From positions 1 through 64,000 of the forward strand of contig NW_005179297.1 in the NCBI RefSeq assembly GCF_000350225.1: a stretch of 64,000 nucleotides of DNA, given 5' to 3'. The stretch is from Chondrus crispus (Eukaryota; Rhodophyta; Florideophyceae; Gigartinales; Gigartinaceae). The first letter of the stretch is position 1; each line of letters opens with the position of its first letter. Positions 10,217-20,986 of this stretch are shown in pieces. The translations under genes were made by a program, and so were the position numbers. A model generated the notes under the pieces. That model saw only the letters and a list, made by a program, of their open reading frames with translations, searched no databases and was not told the DNA's origin.

Positions 10217-12389
10217 CATCGCCTGTGTGCCACGGGCTGGACGACGCCTTGTGTTTGGGCGCCTTTCACGCATGCGGCAGCCCAGTGAAACTGCAGTGCC
10301 ACGGGGCGCGCTAAGATCTGCGTGCACAGCCGCACTAGTGCGTACGGACGCACAGAGGTAGGCGCGAACAGCAGCGACGACGCGAACGGGCGTGCGGAGT
10401 GGGGCGCCGACAGCAGCGACGGCTTTCAGTGCCTACTGTACGCCTCACTGTCCGTCCGTCCGCGTCACGTGCTGCGCCTACGACGCCTGTGGCGCGTGTC
10501 TCCCATGCGCTTTATGCGCGCACGCGCGCCAGCGGCCACTCGAAAAATCATCCAAAAAATTACCGACACTTCGAGGCAATTTTTTTGGCCAAAATCACCG
10601 CACGGTCTGTGGTTGGTGCGCTGTCATGCGCATACCAAACATTTCGAAAAATTACAATGCCATGGCGTCCGGGTAAATCTTGCGACGGCGTGCTGCCCTG
10701 CGTGCAGTATGGATGTCACGCCATACTGTAGCGCTCCCAGGTCCCCCTCTTTTGCGTTGTGATCCCTCGTCCCCCTGTGCCCATTTCAGGTACGGGACCC
10801 AGTCAGCGTGTGACGCGTTGCCTCACGTGCTTCTTTCTTCTCCTGGGGCGGGCGTTCGTCACCGTCGCCACGCGCTTCTTCTGGCGACGTCTGTGTCGTC
10901 GGCTCTCCTCGCGCGGGCAGTTCTCGTCGCTGCCACAGTCGCTCTTTGCCGACATCTTTCCCGTCGGCTCTTAGCGCGAGCGGTTTTCGTCGCCGCTGCG
11001 CACCTCGACCGTTACGAAGAGGATCGTACCTTTTTGGGCAGTCCGTATTGCCCGGTACTTGTGAGTGGCATTCTGTGTATGGCTCTGACGAGGGTGGCGA
11101 TCAATCCGGATGACCGCATGCGGTTTTCTTCCCTTCCTTCCCGGTCCCACAGCAAGCCGCCTGTTTTCGAATTGGCGATGCGAGCCGCGGCGCGACCATC
11201 CTTCACTTCCCCCCATTGTGGTCTTGGACGTTCTCTATCCTTCCTTGGGCGAGGGGTTCGTTCACTCATTCGCGAATCTTTCGAAGATGCCAGCGCGACT
11301 GGAAAGCGTAAGTAGTCGTGTAAATGTGAGTTGCAGGTTCGTACCGCGCTCCGCTGTGCTGCTGATCGCCTCGTTCGTTGAACGTCGCTACTGGAGGTCT
11401 CCGGACGTGACAGAACGTCCGATGACCATGCGCGGGAGCGAGTCTATCCATCCGGCCTCAAAAGGGGTTATTGCTTTCCCCTCGGGCTAAAACGTCGGAC
11501 GTTTGGTGGCATCTTCGGGCGTGTTGCATCGGCACACGCCCCACGTTACTTCTCTTGCATGGAGCTTACGGAAGCCTCGTTACCATCACGGTCGGTCCAA
11601 GGCATCTGACCTGCGGCGGTCAGAGTGTCTTCTCCTTTCGTGATACGCGCCGGGCTTACGGAAGCCTGGGCTCCTTCGCGATCGTCGCGGCTAGTGGTCC
11701 GTACCAGACCCACGGGTGTCTCCGTTATTTGTCGTGAGGCTGCGAGCAATATTATCGGTAATATCCCCCCGGCCCTGCAAGGGCCAGCGGTGACGGGTCT
11801 GGGAAGTTGGAAAAAGACGGCTCACGCGACCGTGTGAGCGTAGCCGTCTGTACGGGGTTGTCGATCTACCGGTGTTATCCGAGCTAGTCGTACCGTCGCT
11901 GATTGCGAGCGCGACTTCGGGTCTCTTGTCGAGGGGGTGAGGACGACTCACCCACCCCGGGTCGGTAGCTTCCGCGAAGTACTCGGGTACTTCGTGCTTT
12001 CGGGTTGCAACGTCCAAACGCTGCAACACTTGGGGAGCAGCCAACGTCGGAGCTCCTCCACGTTCATCTCAGAGCAGAGGATTCGGATCCTTTCCCAATC
12101 CTGGAGGTTCATGATTGCGTTCTGTACTCCCAGAGGAACCTGGGATCGGTCCCAGTTCCTCTTCCTTCTTGGCGCGGGTACCGTGAATCCGCATGGAGGA
12201 AGTCGCGTCGGTCACGAGTATCAAGCTCGTTACAACGGTACCCGCCTCCTCGTAGGGCGAAGCGTGCGCCCCCGCCCGCACGGTTCGGGATTCCTTGACG
12301 TGGGGACCGGCTTCGCCCGTCGACTGCCAGAGGAGATTGCGCATTCCGGGGCGCGTCTCCATCTGATGCGTTAGTTCCTGTACGCCGTG

Positions 12390-14176
12390 AACATCCGTTG
12401 TTCAGGCGACAGGAACGAGCACGAGTGCATGACGTGGCCGTACTTGCGGCATAGCCAGCACACGTACGCGCTACCTTCCCTTGAAGCGAACTATTCTGCG
12501 TGGCGTGCCTCCTCGTCGGTAAGCTGAGGCACGCAGGACGGCACGCGTCCTCCTGCCTGACGGGAGATATCCAGCTTCGAGACCTTGTGGTCCGTACCAC
12601 TTGCGGCTCTCAGCGTGTGCGCGAACGCAGTCGCGAAGCTTCTAGTCGATCTCTTTGATGCTAACGTGGGAGGTCAGCCTCCCACGGGCTTGTAGCCTCG
12701 CGTAATGAGAACAGGGTCGGCCTGCCACTCATCTTCTCCTATGTGGAGAGATCCCGCAGGCGAACTTGTCGCATGCGACCTCGGGGTTCGATTCCCCCTC
12801 GCTGCCGGTTTCCGATCCGGCAGTGCCAAACCTCGCCGAGCGCGGCACGTTGTGCCTCCCGCCGTCGCGATACGGCCGATCGTTGGAAGGTCAGTCTTCT
12901 GTTGTCCGGGCAATCGTTGGACCGTCTCAGCCACTGCGGCCCGGGTCGCAGAGGCTAGTCCGCTTACAAATTCGTGTAGCGTACGGACGTCTACCGGACC
13001 GGTGTGCGCGGTGAGGTCCACCGGCAGATAGCCGCCGCAGCGGAGATCCCAAGAGAGAATCGGTTTTCTTGATCCGCTGGCGGTATCTCCGCGTCTTTTG
13101 TCGTCCACGTACGGTACGCGTGTCATCTGCCGCATATCTCCGGCGAATTGTGGCAGCGCTCGGGTCTCGGACGCGAAATTTGCGTCCGTCTTGGGGCTTC
13201 GCTGCTCAGTGACATCACTGGTGTCGGCACCAGTCGGGCTCCCTTCTTGCCCGTCGGGTGCGTTCAGAGATACAGTGACACCGGGCCCTCTCGGGGGGCT
13301 CTAGGCGACCTTTCGGCCGATGCCTGTTTCATCTTACGAACGCGCCTGACGGGGTAACGGGTAGTGTACGTACGTCTACCGGACCGGGGTGCTCGGTTTA
13401 ATGCACCGGCGGGTAGCCGCCCCAGCGAGGATCGATGGAGAACATGGGTTCTCCGGATCCGCAAGCAGCTTCTCCACGGTCCTGGTCGTGCCCATACGGT
13501 ACCTGTCGCAACTGCCGCATGCTTCCAGGGGCATGCGGTAGAGCTTGAGTCTCGGACGCGAACTTCGCGTCAGCCGTTGGTTTGATATCTTCCGCGCTCC
13601 GACTGGTGACGGCACCAGTCGGAGGCCACTCCTGCGCGTCAGACACGCCCGGAGCAACAGTGGCACCGGGCTCTCTCGGGGGGCTCCGGACGACCTTACG
13701 GCGGAGTTCTGTTCTAACTCACGAGCGCACCGGCGCGTCGAGTTTAGTTCCGCAACCGTATGCGCGAACGCTCCCATCTGTTGGGCAGATGGGAAAGGCT
13801 GCGTGTCGTGCGCCTGGTACCCCGGAATTCGTACTCGCGGGTCGACCTGCAACATCCGCCGTATGGGAATCGATGCTCGCGTCCTCGACCAACACTAGAT
13901 GGAGTGCAAGTGGTCGACGAGCGCGCGCAGGCTCTCCAAGGACTTAGTCACGGGCTCAAACCTTCCTTCGTGGAGAGAGCGCGACTCGTCAGTACAGCGG
14001 GCGTAGACGTGTTCAGTCACGTCGATACGAAGGGATGTCCGGACATCCTCGAAATACTCCGCGATGCGTTCGTACATCGCGCGAGCGCGTCCTTCTGAGA
14101 AGACCAGCGACGGTTCCCGATCTCGAGGACCTGTGGTGCCGTCGTTGGGTCGGACGCGTAGCGCGGACGCCTGCAC
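12390..14176 (-). pseudogene. Gag-like polyprotein remnant with CCHC zinc knuckle
   Basis: On the minus strand, just inside the 5' LTR, a frame opens at 14176 (MQASALRVRPND) and reads as a plausible helical Gag start for 93 residues. Further frames at 13855-13376 and 13135-12674 continue with interruptions. At 12460-12419 one frame reads CWLCRKYGHVMHSC, a perfect CX2CX4HX4C knuckle of the type that binds genomic RNA in Gag proteins. It lies out of phase with the longest open frame there, so several frameshifts have accumulated. Position, knuckle and order fit Gag; the exact boundaries are uncertain. Confidence 0.6.
12970..13740 (-). repeat. Diverged ~390-bp tandem duplication inside the gag-like region
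   Basis: Two successive blocks (about 12970-13358 and 13359-13740) share ordered landmarks: GTCTACCGGACCGG, TAGCCGCC, TCTCGGACGCGAA, GGCACCAGTCGG, CACCGGGC and TCTCGGGGGGCTC. On the minus strand both code for GPVDVRTL next to a GGY motif. The second copy has extra stops. Confidence 0.75.
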
Positions 14177-14280
14177 ATCGGTCGGTGAGGAGTGGAAGGA
14201 GGGTTCCGACCCTTAGGTCATCTCGACGCGTACGGCCGCGGAGGAAACGACAACCTTCTCGGAATGATCTTCGGGTTCTT

Positions 14281-14296
14281 CTACGTCGGGAGACCA
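14281..14296 (-). promoter_or_regulatory. Candidate primer binding site
   Basis: On the minus strand TGGTCTCCCGACGTAG begins one base inside the 5' LTR. It starts with TGG, the complement of a tRNA CCA end. The tRNA was not identified. Confidence 0.5.
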
Positions 14297-14297
14297 C

Positions 14298-14899
14298 TGT
14301 AGCATAAACACCCCCACGTCGAGGGGGGTGTATGCACGGTCCTGCTAGACCCTGATTGGAGAAGGGAAGCAACCCCAGCTAACGGAACCGGGCGAGCCCG
14401 GGTAGCAGTGGTAGAGCGGGTACGGTCGGGGACGCGCGCACGCGCAGGCCGATCTACGCCTCGACGCCCAGGCGCAGCGCTGGGTGACGTACCAGCGCTG
14501 ACGGGCGGAGGCGGATCTAGGCTCGCTCGCGTGCTCGCGCGTCCCCTGCTCGCTCGGCTCCTAACTAGATACGGGGCTAGTGGGAACCCGTTCTACAATA
14601 AGCGGGGCGAGCTTGACCAGAGGCTTGGGTTCTGGACAAGCTCGTGCTTGTCCTCCCCCGTCCGCCGTCGGTCCGCTCACGTATTTAATGTACAAATTAG
14701 TCTATCATACTACAGTACAGTACGTACTGTACTATAGTGCTACTGTGGTCGGCTACAGTAGTGGGTGCGGGTCGCGCGTACTGTAGGGCTGTCAGCATTC
14801 GGTGCTGACAGCACGCGCGCTCGTGCTCGTCGTACTGTAGAGCTCGGGCTCTACAGTACCTGATCTAATCTAAATCTAGTCCCAGGGGGTTATACTACA
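14298..14899 (-). repeat. 5' LTR of the 6.9-kb element
   Basis: It matches 8000-8600 in the same orientation with about 22 differences and one indel by eye. Its outer edge is followed by GCGAC, the target duplication. Confidence 0.93.
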
Positions 14900-15446
14900 G
14901 CGACCATCCAGAAGGCGTACGGGAGCCTGCGTCGTACGCACGCCCGTTCCAAGCGCGACTTCGACAAACGCGTCAGAAGGATCAACGCGCGCCTCAAGCC
15001 CAGCGACTACGCGTATCTCAACCACACCGATGGGGCTAAGACTTCGAACAAGCTCGCGTCTCCGGCCGTTGGTCCATACAGCTTGTTAACCAACGACGGA
15101 CGCACGATCACGATTGATCGTGAGGGGGTCACGAAGCGGGTCTCTGCAGACCGCTGCGTGTACGCGCCGCCCCCTACCAACACGCCACGCGCAAGTACAG
15201 CCACTCCTGGTGACCTTGCCCACAAGTCACCGAGAGCATACAGTACGCCGTCGAACGGCTTCTGAGACATCGTGTGATGGAGGACGGAACGCTCGAGTTC
15301 CTCATCAAGTGGGCGGATTACGACACGCCCACCTGGACCGCGAGAACGCACGTACCACAGGAGCTAGTTTCGCCCTACGTTCAACGACTCCGGACACGTA
15401 CGGGGAGGGACCTCACCTCAGAAGTAAACGCGGTCGTTCACTCTTA
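14900..15446 (+). pseudogene. Chromovirus integrase C-terminus with chromodomain, right part
   Basis: Directly after the target duplication the integrase text resumes, with a lysine/arginine-rich stretch (KRDFDKRVRRINARLKP) and then a barrel-like tail. Near 15270-15390 the frame reads LEFLIKWADYDTPTWTAR, a chromodomain core with its aromatic and Trp positions. Chromodomains on Ty3/Gypsy integrases steer insertion toward marked chromatin. The stop is near 15445. Two frames are needed, so the gene is broken even apart from the LTR element inside it. Confidence 0.8.
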
Positions 15447-16149
15447 AGTAGGGGGCCCTCAACCGCTCGTTACGGCATAATCGACCCGTCTCGGATTAGC
15501 AAGATTTGACGCGTAAGGAAGGGCGATTGTTCCCAGCTCAAGGGAGAAGGAAGGAAAAGGCGAGTGTTCGGCACGGCTTAGTGAGCGGACCAAGGCACGC
15601 GACGCGTAAGCGCCAAGCACTACGAACTGCTTGGAAAGAGATCCCCTCGTAACAGCCGACGTTACAAGGAAAGACATCCCCGTGTGGGTGCCCGCTGCAT
15701 AGTACGATTCGCAGCTCCGTCGCCTCAAGCTCGCGTCCCGCGAAACGCGGAAAGGACAAGTACGTGGGAAGCCTCATTGACGGCTACAACGCGTAGGAGA
15801 TCACGCTCGCAAAGGTCTCGTCAACCTGCGTTGAAGGACGAAGCCTGAACGAGAGCGAGAAAGGGGAAAAATGGTCGCCCCCGTACCGCGGTAATATACC
15901 GAGGAGGCACCACCCCCACCGCGGTAACTACGAGCAATCAACAGCAGAACCCCCAGAATTAAGTCGAAATTCACGCCAGGGAGGTACTGTACGTCAAGTC
16001 ATGTACGCCGCGCCCCGGGCCATGAGCGGCCACCACCTCCGAAAATTAACGGGAAAATTTAGTGGACGGGAAAAGCACAGGTGCAAGTGCACGCATGCGT
16101 TTTCCGAGTAACCCGTAACGTCCCGTGAGACCGTTTCGAGTAAAGAGAG
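15447..16149. other. Intergenic or retroelement 3' sequence, nothing recognised
   Basis: This follows the chromodomain and probably holds the 3' untranslated end and a decayed LTR of the chromovirus. No paired LTR was found. Short inverted CCGCGGT motifs occur near 15890-15930. Confidence 0.4.
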
Positions 16150-16412
16150 GTGCCCTCAACTCCGGACAAAAGTGCTCTAATCAAAAAATCAGGAATTCTT
16201 TGTAAACAGCCATGAAAAGTGAGATTCTCTGCCCCGACAAGCCATTACTCCTCTGTTTCCTTCTGTTCAGCAGGCCGTACCGGAAAACACGTGGTTACTT
16301 TTAAAAATAATTCTTACCAGTCGAACCCGCGCACCGCAATTGTGTTTATGCCGAAGTTTTCAAACATGGCCTTCCAAATATGAGTGTACAGTAAAATGCG
16401 ACGTCTGTCAAG

Positions 16413-18114
16413 ATGTCCGAGGTCACCATTCCCATCTCAGACATGCCTGCAGGCCAGAACTCTGCTGCCTTTAACAAAAGGCTAGCAAGAGCAGTCTGCC
16501 ATGTCTCAGAAGGCCACATCTACCGCTCTGCAGCCTCCTGATTCGCTATACCAAAATCGACGCTCTCTGACCGTTTGAAGGCTCCTATATCCAACCCTGA
16601 GAGGAAGCAGTCCCTGACACTACGTGAAGAGAACATGGTTGTAGACCTGTGTATTAATTACGCACACAAAGCAACGTCTCTCTGGCGATGCCACCTTGCA
16701 GACGCAATCGAGCTAATCACTTCCAATATGCCTCCAGAAAGGCGTCGTAGGTTACGTTTCAAGAACGGAAGGCCTGGAGTTCGATTTATTCGTGAATTCT
16801 ATAAGCAGCACAGTACTCTGTTAAGCTTTCGTCGAGCTTGCCCTCAGCAGGCTGTACGGTTTAACGCAGTTCATGGCGAATCTTTGATAACGCACTTTGC
16901 GACATTAGAGAAACTTATCCACGAACATAACATTGATGATTCTCGTTTATTTAATTTAGAGGAAGCTGGGGCATCTCCAGAGAAAGATGTGGGGAATAAA
17001 GACTCAGCCAGGCGGTACATGCCTCGTTCCGGATGTCAAGATACGCGTATGGTCGCAATTGCAAACAAGAATCGAATCATTATCATGGCTGTTATTAGCG
17101 CTTCTGGGGAACATGCGCCTCCTTTGTTCGTTCTGAAAGGCCTTCAAATACCTTACCGTATCGTCATCAGAAATGGGCAGGCAATTACTGAATCTCCAGT
17201 CTCATTACTACCTCGTCACGCAGTCATGGCAATGCGGGCAGCAAACGGCGGTGTAGACTCAATAAACTTCCACAATTGGGCATTAACGTTCTTAGATTAC
17301 ACAAAGGATCTGCGTGCGAGTGGCAGAAAAGTACTATTGGTCTATGACAGGTATCGTTCACATTTGAGTATCCAAGTCCTGAAGCTGTTTAAGCAAAATT
17401 CCGTCGTAGTATATGCCTTGCCCGCTCATACATCTGCAAAACCTCAGCCTTTGGATACCGTTGTGTTTGCGGTATTTAAGGCAGCTATCAGTAAGGCGTT
17501 ACAGACGTGTGTGATAGCCGCTTCACAGTCTGTGTTCAGATTATACGACTTTCTGCGCAGTTCTAAAGGATGCGTATATGCAATCTTTTACTTGCGCCAA
17601 TATCAAGGCCAGTTTTCGTCGCTCCGGACTCTGGCCTCTTGATAGAACGCGTTTGATTGGCGTTCCGCGCCCGGCAACGCCGGGGGAGAATGCATAGATA
17701 CTGTCTACAGAAGAATTAGAATTATTGTTTAGGAGGAAGCAAGATGTCGTTGCGAAGTCAATTTTAGGTGATGATGCAGTGATGCAGGCATCTGGGTTTA
17801 TCGATACAAAGAACGGCTGTGTTGGGACTTCCGAAAAAGCCATTTCTTTAATTGAATCTGCAATGAATAGGAAGAGGACAGCACTTCAGAAGAAATCATT
17901 AATTAGACTGGACAAAGAGGCCAATCGAAGCCGGCTAAAGGCAGCAAGGAACTGCGAGGTGACGCCACTGCGCAATGCCGCCTTGCACCGCCGGGCGAGG
18001 CTTGCAGGGCTAGAGTTACAGGCTTTCCAGAAGCAATGCCGTTCTATGCAGGAGCGCAGAGTTGTTGCGCACATTCGGACCCTGAAGAAGAGGGGTGCCG
18101 GGAATGCACTGTAG
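16413..18114 (+). pseudogene. pogo/jerky-like DDE transposase
   Basis: The frame opens at ATG 16413 with a psq-like helix-turn-helix (ending IPKSTLSDR) that contains a TGA at 16539. A DDE_1 core follows. The first acidic block reads FNLEEAG where the family has DETG, so the usual Asp is Glu. The second is VYDRYRSH and the third QPLDTVVF. The conserved tail NIKASFRRSGLWPLDR is reached only after a frameshift near 17560. A TAG near 17694 precedes the last frame (17725-18114), which is coiled-coil-like and basic. Possible diverged terminal repeats contain GACAAAAGTGCTCTAA near 16165 and GACAAATTGCTCTAA on the minus strand near 18180. The copy is inactive. Confidence 0.85.
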
Positions 18115-18298
18115 ACAAATCTTAGTGATTGATATTAATTTTTTTTAATAAAAATAGGATGATTTGTGTCCGATCTTTAGAGCAATTTGTCTGTGGTAAA
18201 AGGGAGTGCCCCCTGGCCAGGAGACAGGTGCAGTTGGATGTGCGCAGTTTATGTAGTAGCGATATCGGACAGAGCTGTAAGGAAAGCAACGTAGCGGA

Positions 18299-18322
18299 CA
18301 CACACACACACACACACACACG
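18299..18322 (+). repeat. (CA)n tract at the 5' end of LINE copy C
   Basis: Eleven or so CA units directly precede the ATG of LINE copy C. The arrangement matches the (CA)n before the LINE 5' fragment at 7569. Confidence 0.9.
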
Positions 18323-18751
18323 ATGACGAAGAAGAAGAAGACATCGTCGTCCGTCGACTTCCCTCCGTCGCCGCACCCGCCGCATCCGCTTCAAGCCAAC
18401 GCGCTCGCGCCCTGCGCAGACGGGTATGGCAGAAGCACCTCCAGCGCGTCTCTCGAAACGTCGCGCGCCCCACCGTTCTCCCCCGCGACCGCGACCACGA
18501 CCGCTGCCCCGCTTTCGCCTTCGCCCGCCATTTTGGCCCGGCCTCCTTGCCCTGCTTCTCCCGCCCATGCCTCCCGTCTCCACCTCCCGCCCTCCCTCGC
18601 GAGCGTCGCTTCGTCTCCGCCTGCCATCCTGGCCGGGCCTCCTCTCCCTGCTTCACCGGCCCATCCCTCCCGTCCACACCTCCCCCCCTCCCACGCCACC
18701 GCCGCCTCGCCTGCGCGCGCCACCCTCCCCGGGCCTCGTCGCCCTGCTTGA
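18323..18751 (+). CDS. LINE 5' proline-rich open frame
   Basis: It starts MTKKKKTSSSVDFPPSPHPP, the same start found at 7569, and continues as proline/alanine/serine-rich sequence with a repeated P-A-I-L-A-G/R-P-P phrase. No domain is recognised. It may be the true N-terminus of ORF1, separated from 18903 by a frame change, or a separate leader frame. Confidence 0.4.
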   Translation: MTKKKKTSSSVDFPPSPHPPHPLQANALAPCADGYGRSTSSASLETSRAPPFSPATATTTAAPLSPSPAILARPPCPASPAHASRLHLPPSLASVASSPPAILAGPPLPASPAHPSRPHLPPSHATAASPARATLPGPRRPA

Positions 18752-18902
18752 ACCGCCCATGCCTCCCCTCCGCATCTCTCGACGTTGCCGGTGACCACCG
18801 CCTCGCCTTCTCCTGCCACCCTAGCCTCGTCTTCTCGCCTTGCTTCACCCGCCCATGCCCCCCCTGTCCAGCTGCCACCCCTCACCCTACCATGGGTGAC
18901 TG

Positions 18903-19805
18903 TTGCCGCCGCACGACCCTGTCATTCTCCCCGTCCTACCCCCGGAGGTATATGCAGAGACAGCAGGGGCCCCTGCTGTCTCTGCATATGCGGCGAGCGC
19001 CGCCCTGCCTATCACCTCCGTTCAATTCAAGTCATCTTCCACCTTCTCCTCCACCTCTCCCTTTGTCGTGCCTGGGCCCCTCCAGCTGCCACGTGTCCCA
19101 GCCCGCCCCGATTCTTCTTCTATCCTGACTCTCGAGGCTGCCCGTGCGGCATTCGCCGCACCTACTTCAGTCTCGAGTGCAACGCTCGCGGCGGCCCACT
19201 CTCTCGTCCGCACCGTGGGCAAACCGCTTCGTCTCGACCCTCGCACTGGAGAGCCTGTTGCTCCTCCCCCCGCCGACACCGCCTACGCCATCGCTCCAGA
19301 TGCCAACCTCGTAGCCTTCGCTTCCTTCATTGCTGCGCAATCTGCTTTGCGCCGTGGCGCCCACCTCGCTGGCGCCGTTCTCCCTCCACACGTCCTTGTC
19401 CCCGGAGTTGGCCGATGGACATACGTATACTTTCTAGCATCCCACACTACTCTCTTCGCCCGCATCCTCGCCCACCTCCGCCTCATCTATGAAGACCTAA
19501 CCCTCCACTCTGCTCCCCTACCTCCTACCGCCTCCGCACTCGACTCTTTCGCCGGCGCTGGTGTTGCATGCCGCCTACGCCGTGAGGCTCTTCGCCTCCT
19601 CGACCGTCGCACCCCAACCTCCGTCCCCCTAGCTGTCCGTCAAGCTCTGGCATTCGTGCTCCAGGCTCACGCCCATGCTATCACCCCCACCCCGCCGACC
19701 CGCCCTACTAAACGTGGTCCATCTACTCGTGAGGCTCACCGCGAACCTTCCCGCCCCGTGGCCGCTCTTGCTTCTCCGTTGCCGGCCTCCGCCCCCGTGG
19801 CGGTA
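18903..19805 (+). pseudogene. LINE ORF1, copy C, interrupted by insertion
   Basis: The frame begins at ATG 18903 and shows the conserved ORF1 block shared with copy A: SSATLAAAHSLVRTVG, then GRWTYVYFL, ARILAHLRLIYEDL and a basic/proline stretch. At 19806 the frame runs into foreign DNA. LINE-type proline-rich coding resumes at 20987 after the insertion. No zinc finger or RNA-binding motif was recognised. The product is presumed to be a nucleic-acid-binding ORF1 by position. Confidence 0.65.
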
Positions 19806-20981
19806 TTGAAAATGTGTGACCACATGCTGTTATCTGGAAAGTGCAAAATCGAGCGACACGTGTACATGACTCGACGGTCCGGACCCTCACCCCATATCAC
19901 CACATGACACGTGTAAAGTCTCAGATTTTGGGGTTCTGGGGAGGAAAGTGGACTTTTGGAGGGTTATGCAAATTTGCATAAATGCCGAAAATTTGCATTT
20001 GGCCCGAACCGTTATAGGGCTACACAGGCAATACTGCAAATCTATTGGGTGTCGGTTCGAATGCTGCAATTCTATTGGTCTGTTATTGTCCACTTATATG
20101 CAGTCATGCTGGTGATATATCTTGAATGATCCGTATACGTTTTAATTACATCATTTCGGGGGTTTCAAGTTGTTCACCATGGTTGTAATGAGTAATTACG
20201 GGTGGCCTTGGCGCTGGACACTTGTGTGCGGTGTACACATGTACACGTCGCCAGGTTGCTGCGTGTACGTACACTTGTACACGTCGCCTGCATACGGTCC
20301 GGCGCGTGTCCGAGCACAGTACATGTGAATTAAAAGTACAACAAGTATTTCTCGCAAGAGACATGTACTTACGTGAGTACTCAGTGTACGTGTCACGCTG
20401 TATGCGACCCTTGCATCAGCATGCGCCGTTGTACTACACTCTCGTCAGCATGCGACGTTGTACTGTGCTCTCGTTATGGTGCGCCGTTGGATGCAAGTTG
20501 ATGACAGTACTCGTGTGATTCACATCGGATATCACGTGAGATGTGTAGAAAGTCTGGATGCACATTGTTCCTACCCGTCATAGTTGTCTGGCCGTGTGTA
20601 CCGAAATTAGTAAAGTACGAAACAAGGGCATGTATGGGGACTGAGATATGACAGGACTTTGCGTGGTTGGAAATAGAGAGATGCCAAGTTGTTCATTGTG
20701 CAAGAATATATTCTGTCATGTCTGGATGCAGATTAGTAAGGTGTGAAACGATTGCATGCATAGGGCCATGGTTTACAGTCACTCGAAATGTGTAGAAACT
20801 GTTGTGCACTGATAGTCAATAGTCAATTCGTAAGGTGGAAATAGAACAGTGTGGACGGGCCAGAAGAGGACCGCGCTTGGTCGCGCATATGGTGAGTACG
20901 GTTTACCAGGTGCCAAAGTAATGGGATAGTGTAACACTCAAAGTGTATAAGTATCGCCAAAAGACGGCTCCAAGTAAACCT
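19806..20981. mobile_element. 1,176-bp insertion in LINE ORF1, TSD CGGTA, type unknown
   Basis: CGGTA at 19801-19805 is repeated at 20982-20986, and the flanking LINE coding sequence joins without loss when one copy is ignored. The insert is much more AT-rich than the LINE and has no long open frame. It begins TTGAAAATGTG and ends CCAAGTAAACCT, so it has neither TG/CA ends nor obvious inverted termini. A solo LTR with unusual ends or another non-autonomous element are both possible. Confidence 0.7.
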
Positions 20982-20986
20982 CGGTA

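Larger units (their letters stand above)
8000..14899 (-). mobile_element. LTR retroelement, gag-like only, minus strand, TSD GCGAC
   Basis: Two LTRs of 601 and 602 bp bound the element, both with TG/CA ends, and five-base duplications (GCGAC at 7995-7999 and 14900-14904) flank it. A primer-site candidate inside the right LTR and a purine tract inside the left LTR set the direction as minus. The LTRs differ at about 22 positions by eye, so the insertion is not very recent. The interior carries gag-like remnants at 12.4-14.2 kb and tandem arrays, but no reverse transcriptase, protease or integrase motif was found on either strand. It resembles a large non-autonomous retrotransposon derivative. 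Confidence 0.85.

Noticed and set aside
9268-10361. Several long overlapping plus-strand open frames (182, 264 and 179 codons)
   Set aside because: They lie in a GC-rich tandem array, are open in more than one frame, and encode arginine/serine/valine repeats. They are products of the repeat, not genes.
12780-12825. tRNA-like B box (GGGGTTCGATTCCCCC)
   Set aside because: There is no matching acceptor stem, A box or anticodon arm upstream. A similar B-box-like motif near 9387 also lacks a cloverleaf.
20222-20518. Open frame inside the 1,176-bp insertion
   Set aside because: It is a Cys/Thr/Arg-rich translation of repeated GTACAC and CATGCGACGTTGTAC motifs, without coding features.
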